Below are positions 21,710 through 21,779 of a stretch of DNA of 21,779 nt, piece by piece. How positions within the stretch are numbered: position 1 is the stretch's first letter; each line of letters starts with the position of its first letter. Source of the DNA: Candidatus Melainabacteria bacterium (GTDB lineage Bacteria; Cyanobacteriota; Vampirovibrionia; Gastranaerophilales; Gastranaerophilaceae); assembly GCA_003258795.1 (NCBI GenBank), contig QHMH01000003.1, positions 1-21,779 of the forward strand, in the 5' to 3' direction. Made by a program: the position numbers and the translations under genes. The notes beneath the pieces are model-generated. The model was not told the origin of the DNA. It saw only the letters and a program-made list of their open reading frames with translations, and did no database searches.

Positions 21710-21779
21710 AAAAATAATGAAAAGAAAAATATTGTTGGGATTGAACGAAGCTGTCACTCTTTTCCGACGATAGCCGAGA

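Larger units (their letters stand above)
21404..21779. other. Gene-free repeat region at the window end
   Basis: This 376-nt stretch holds repeat copies B and C, their secondary hairpins and a last 60 nt of unidentified sequence. An ATG at 21717 opens only 18 codons without a ribosome binding site, so I do not call it. The region after 21740 (AACGAAG followed by CTGTCACTC) may be the edge of another repeat or gene cut by the window. Confidence 0.6.

Noticed and set aside
21717..21773. An 18-codon frame at the window end
   Set aside because: No ribosome binding site and no recognisable peptide; it starts within the tail of repeat C.

Overview
The window is low-GC, densely coded DNA from a bacterium with a Gram-negative type envelope. 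It encodes a BamA/Omp85 with three POTRA domains, a Skp/OmpH chaperone and an RseP site-2 protease. Proteins common in the cyanobacterial lineage are also present: a DUF2993 protein, a GerMN protein, YlxR and ThyX. No photosynthesis gene is visible. Low GC, three-POTRA Omp85 and DUF2993 together suggest a non-photosynthetic cyanobacterial relative (Melainabacteria/Vampirovibrionia, for example gut Gastranaerophilales). This assignment is an inference and was not checked by any search.

Layout. (1) 1-345 holds copy A of a dispersed structured repeat and a probable promoter with a ~100-nt leader. (2) 346-4467 is one 1373-aa protein with a papain-like Gln/Cys/His/Asn arrangement split by a ~475-aa insertion. 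(3) 4472-5436 (minus) is comF plus a translationally coupled unknown gene, divergent from rseP (5505-6857). (4) 6927-7022 (minus) is a 31-codon membrane-peptide gene with a strong ribosome binding site. It is followed by a zinc-ribbon protein (7122-7448, plus) and a MalG-type ABC permease with no partner genes (7449-8261, minus). (5) 8416-13228 (plus) is a four-gene operon: bamA, a Skp-like gene, a soluble FlhA C-terminal-domain protein and a zinc alcohol dehydrogenase. (6) 13238-14197 holds a divergent pair of unknown small proteins, one strongly basic with two hydrophobic segments and one acidic and built of 10-residue repeats, ending in a strong terminator. (7) 14363-20729 (minus) is an eight-gene operon: ylxR-infB-rbfA-truB-DUF2993-GerMN-HicB-like-thyX. 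(8) 20930-21403 is a short RhuM-family gene with a perfect 25-nt palindrome in its coding sequence, abutting repeat copies B and C.

How the parts fit. The bamA operon builds the outer membrane; the FlhA-like protein inside it is unexpected because no export-gate membrane domain accompanies it. The minus-strand operon links translation initiation and ribosome maturation (infB, rbfA, ylxR), tRNA pseudouridylation (truB) and dTMP synthesis (thyX) with two envelope proteins. nusA, the usual neighbour upstream of ylxR, is absent, so the cluster has been broken next to the RhuM/repeat region. Several genes (comF, ylxR, RhuM and less clearly the permease) have a -10 box 6-7 nt before the ATG and no Shine-Dalgarno, which suggests leaderless mRNAs, while most others carry clear ribosome binding sites.

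The most unusual items are the FlhA-C fusion in the bamA operon, the giant split papain-like protein, the three-copy hairpin repeat, the basic/acidic divergent pair and the palindrome inside the RhuM gene.
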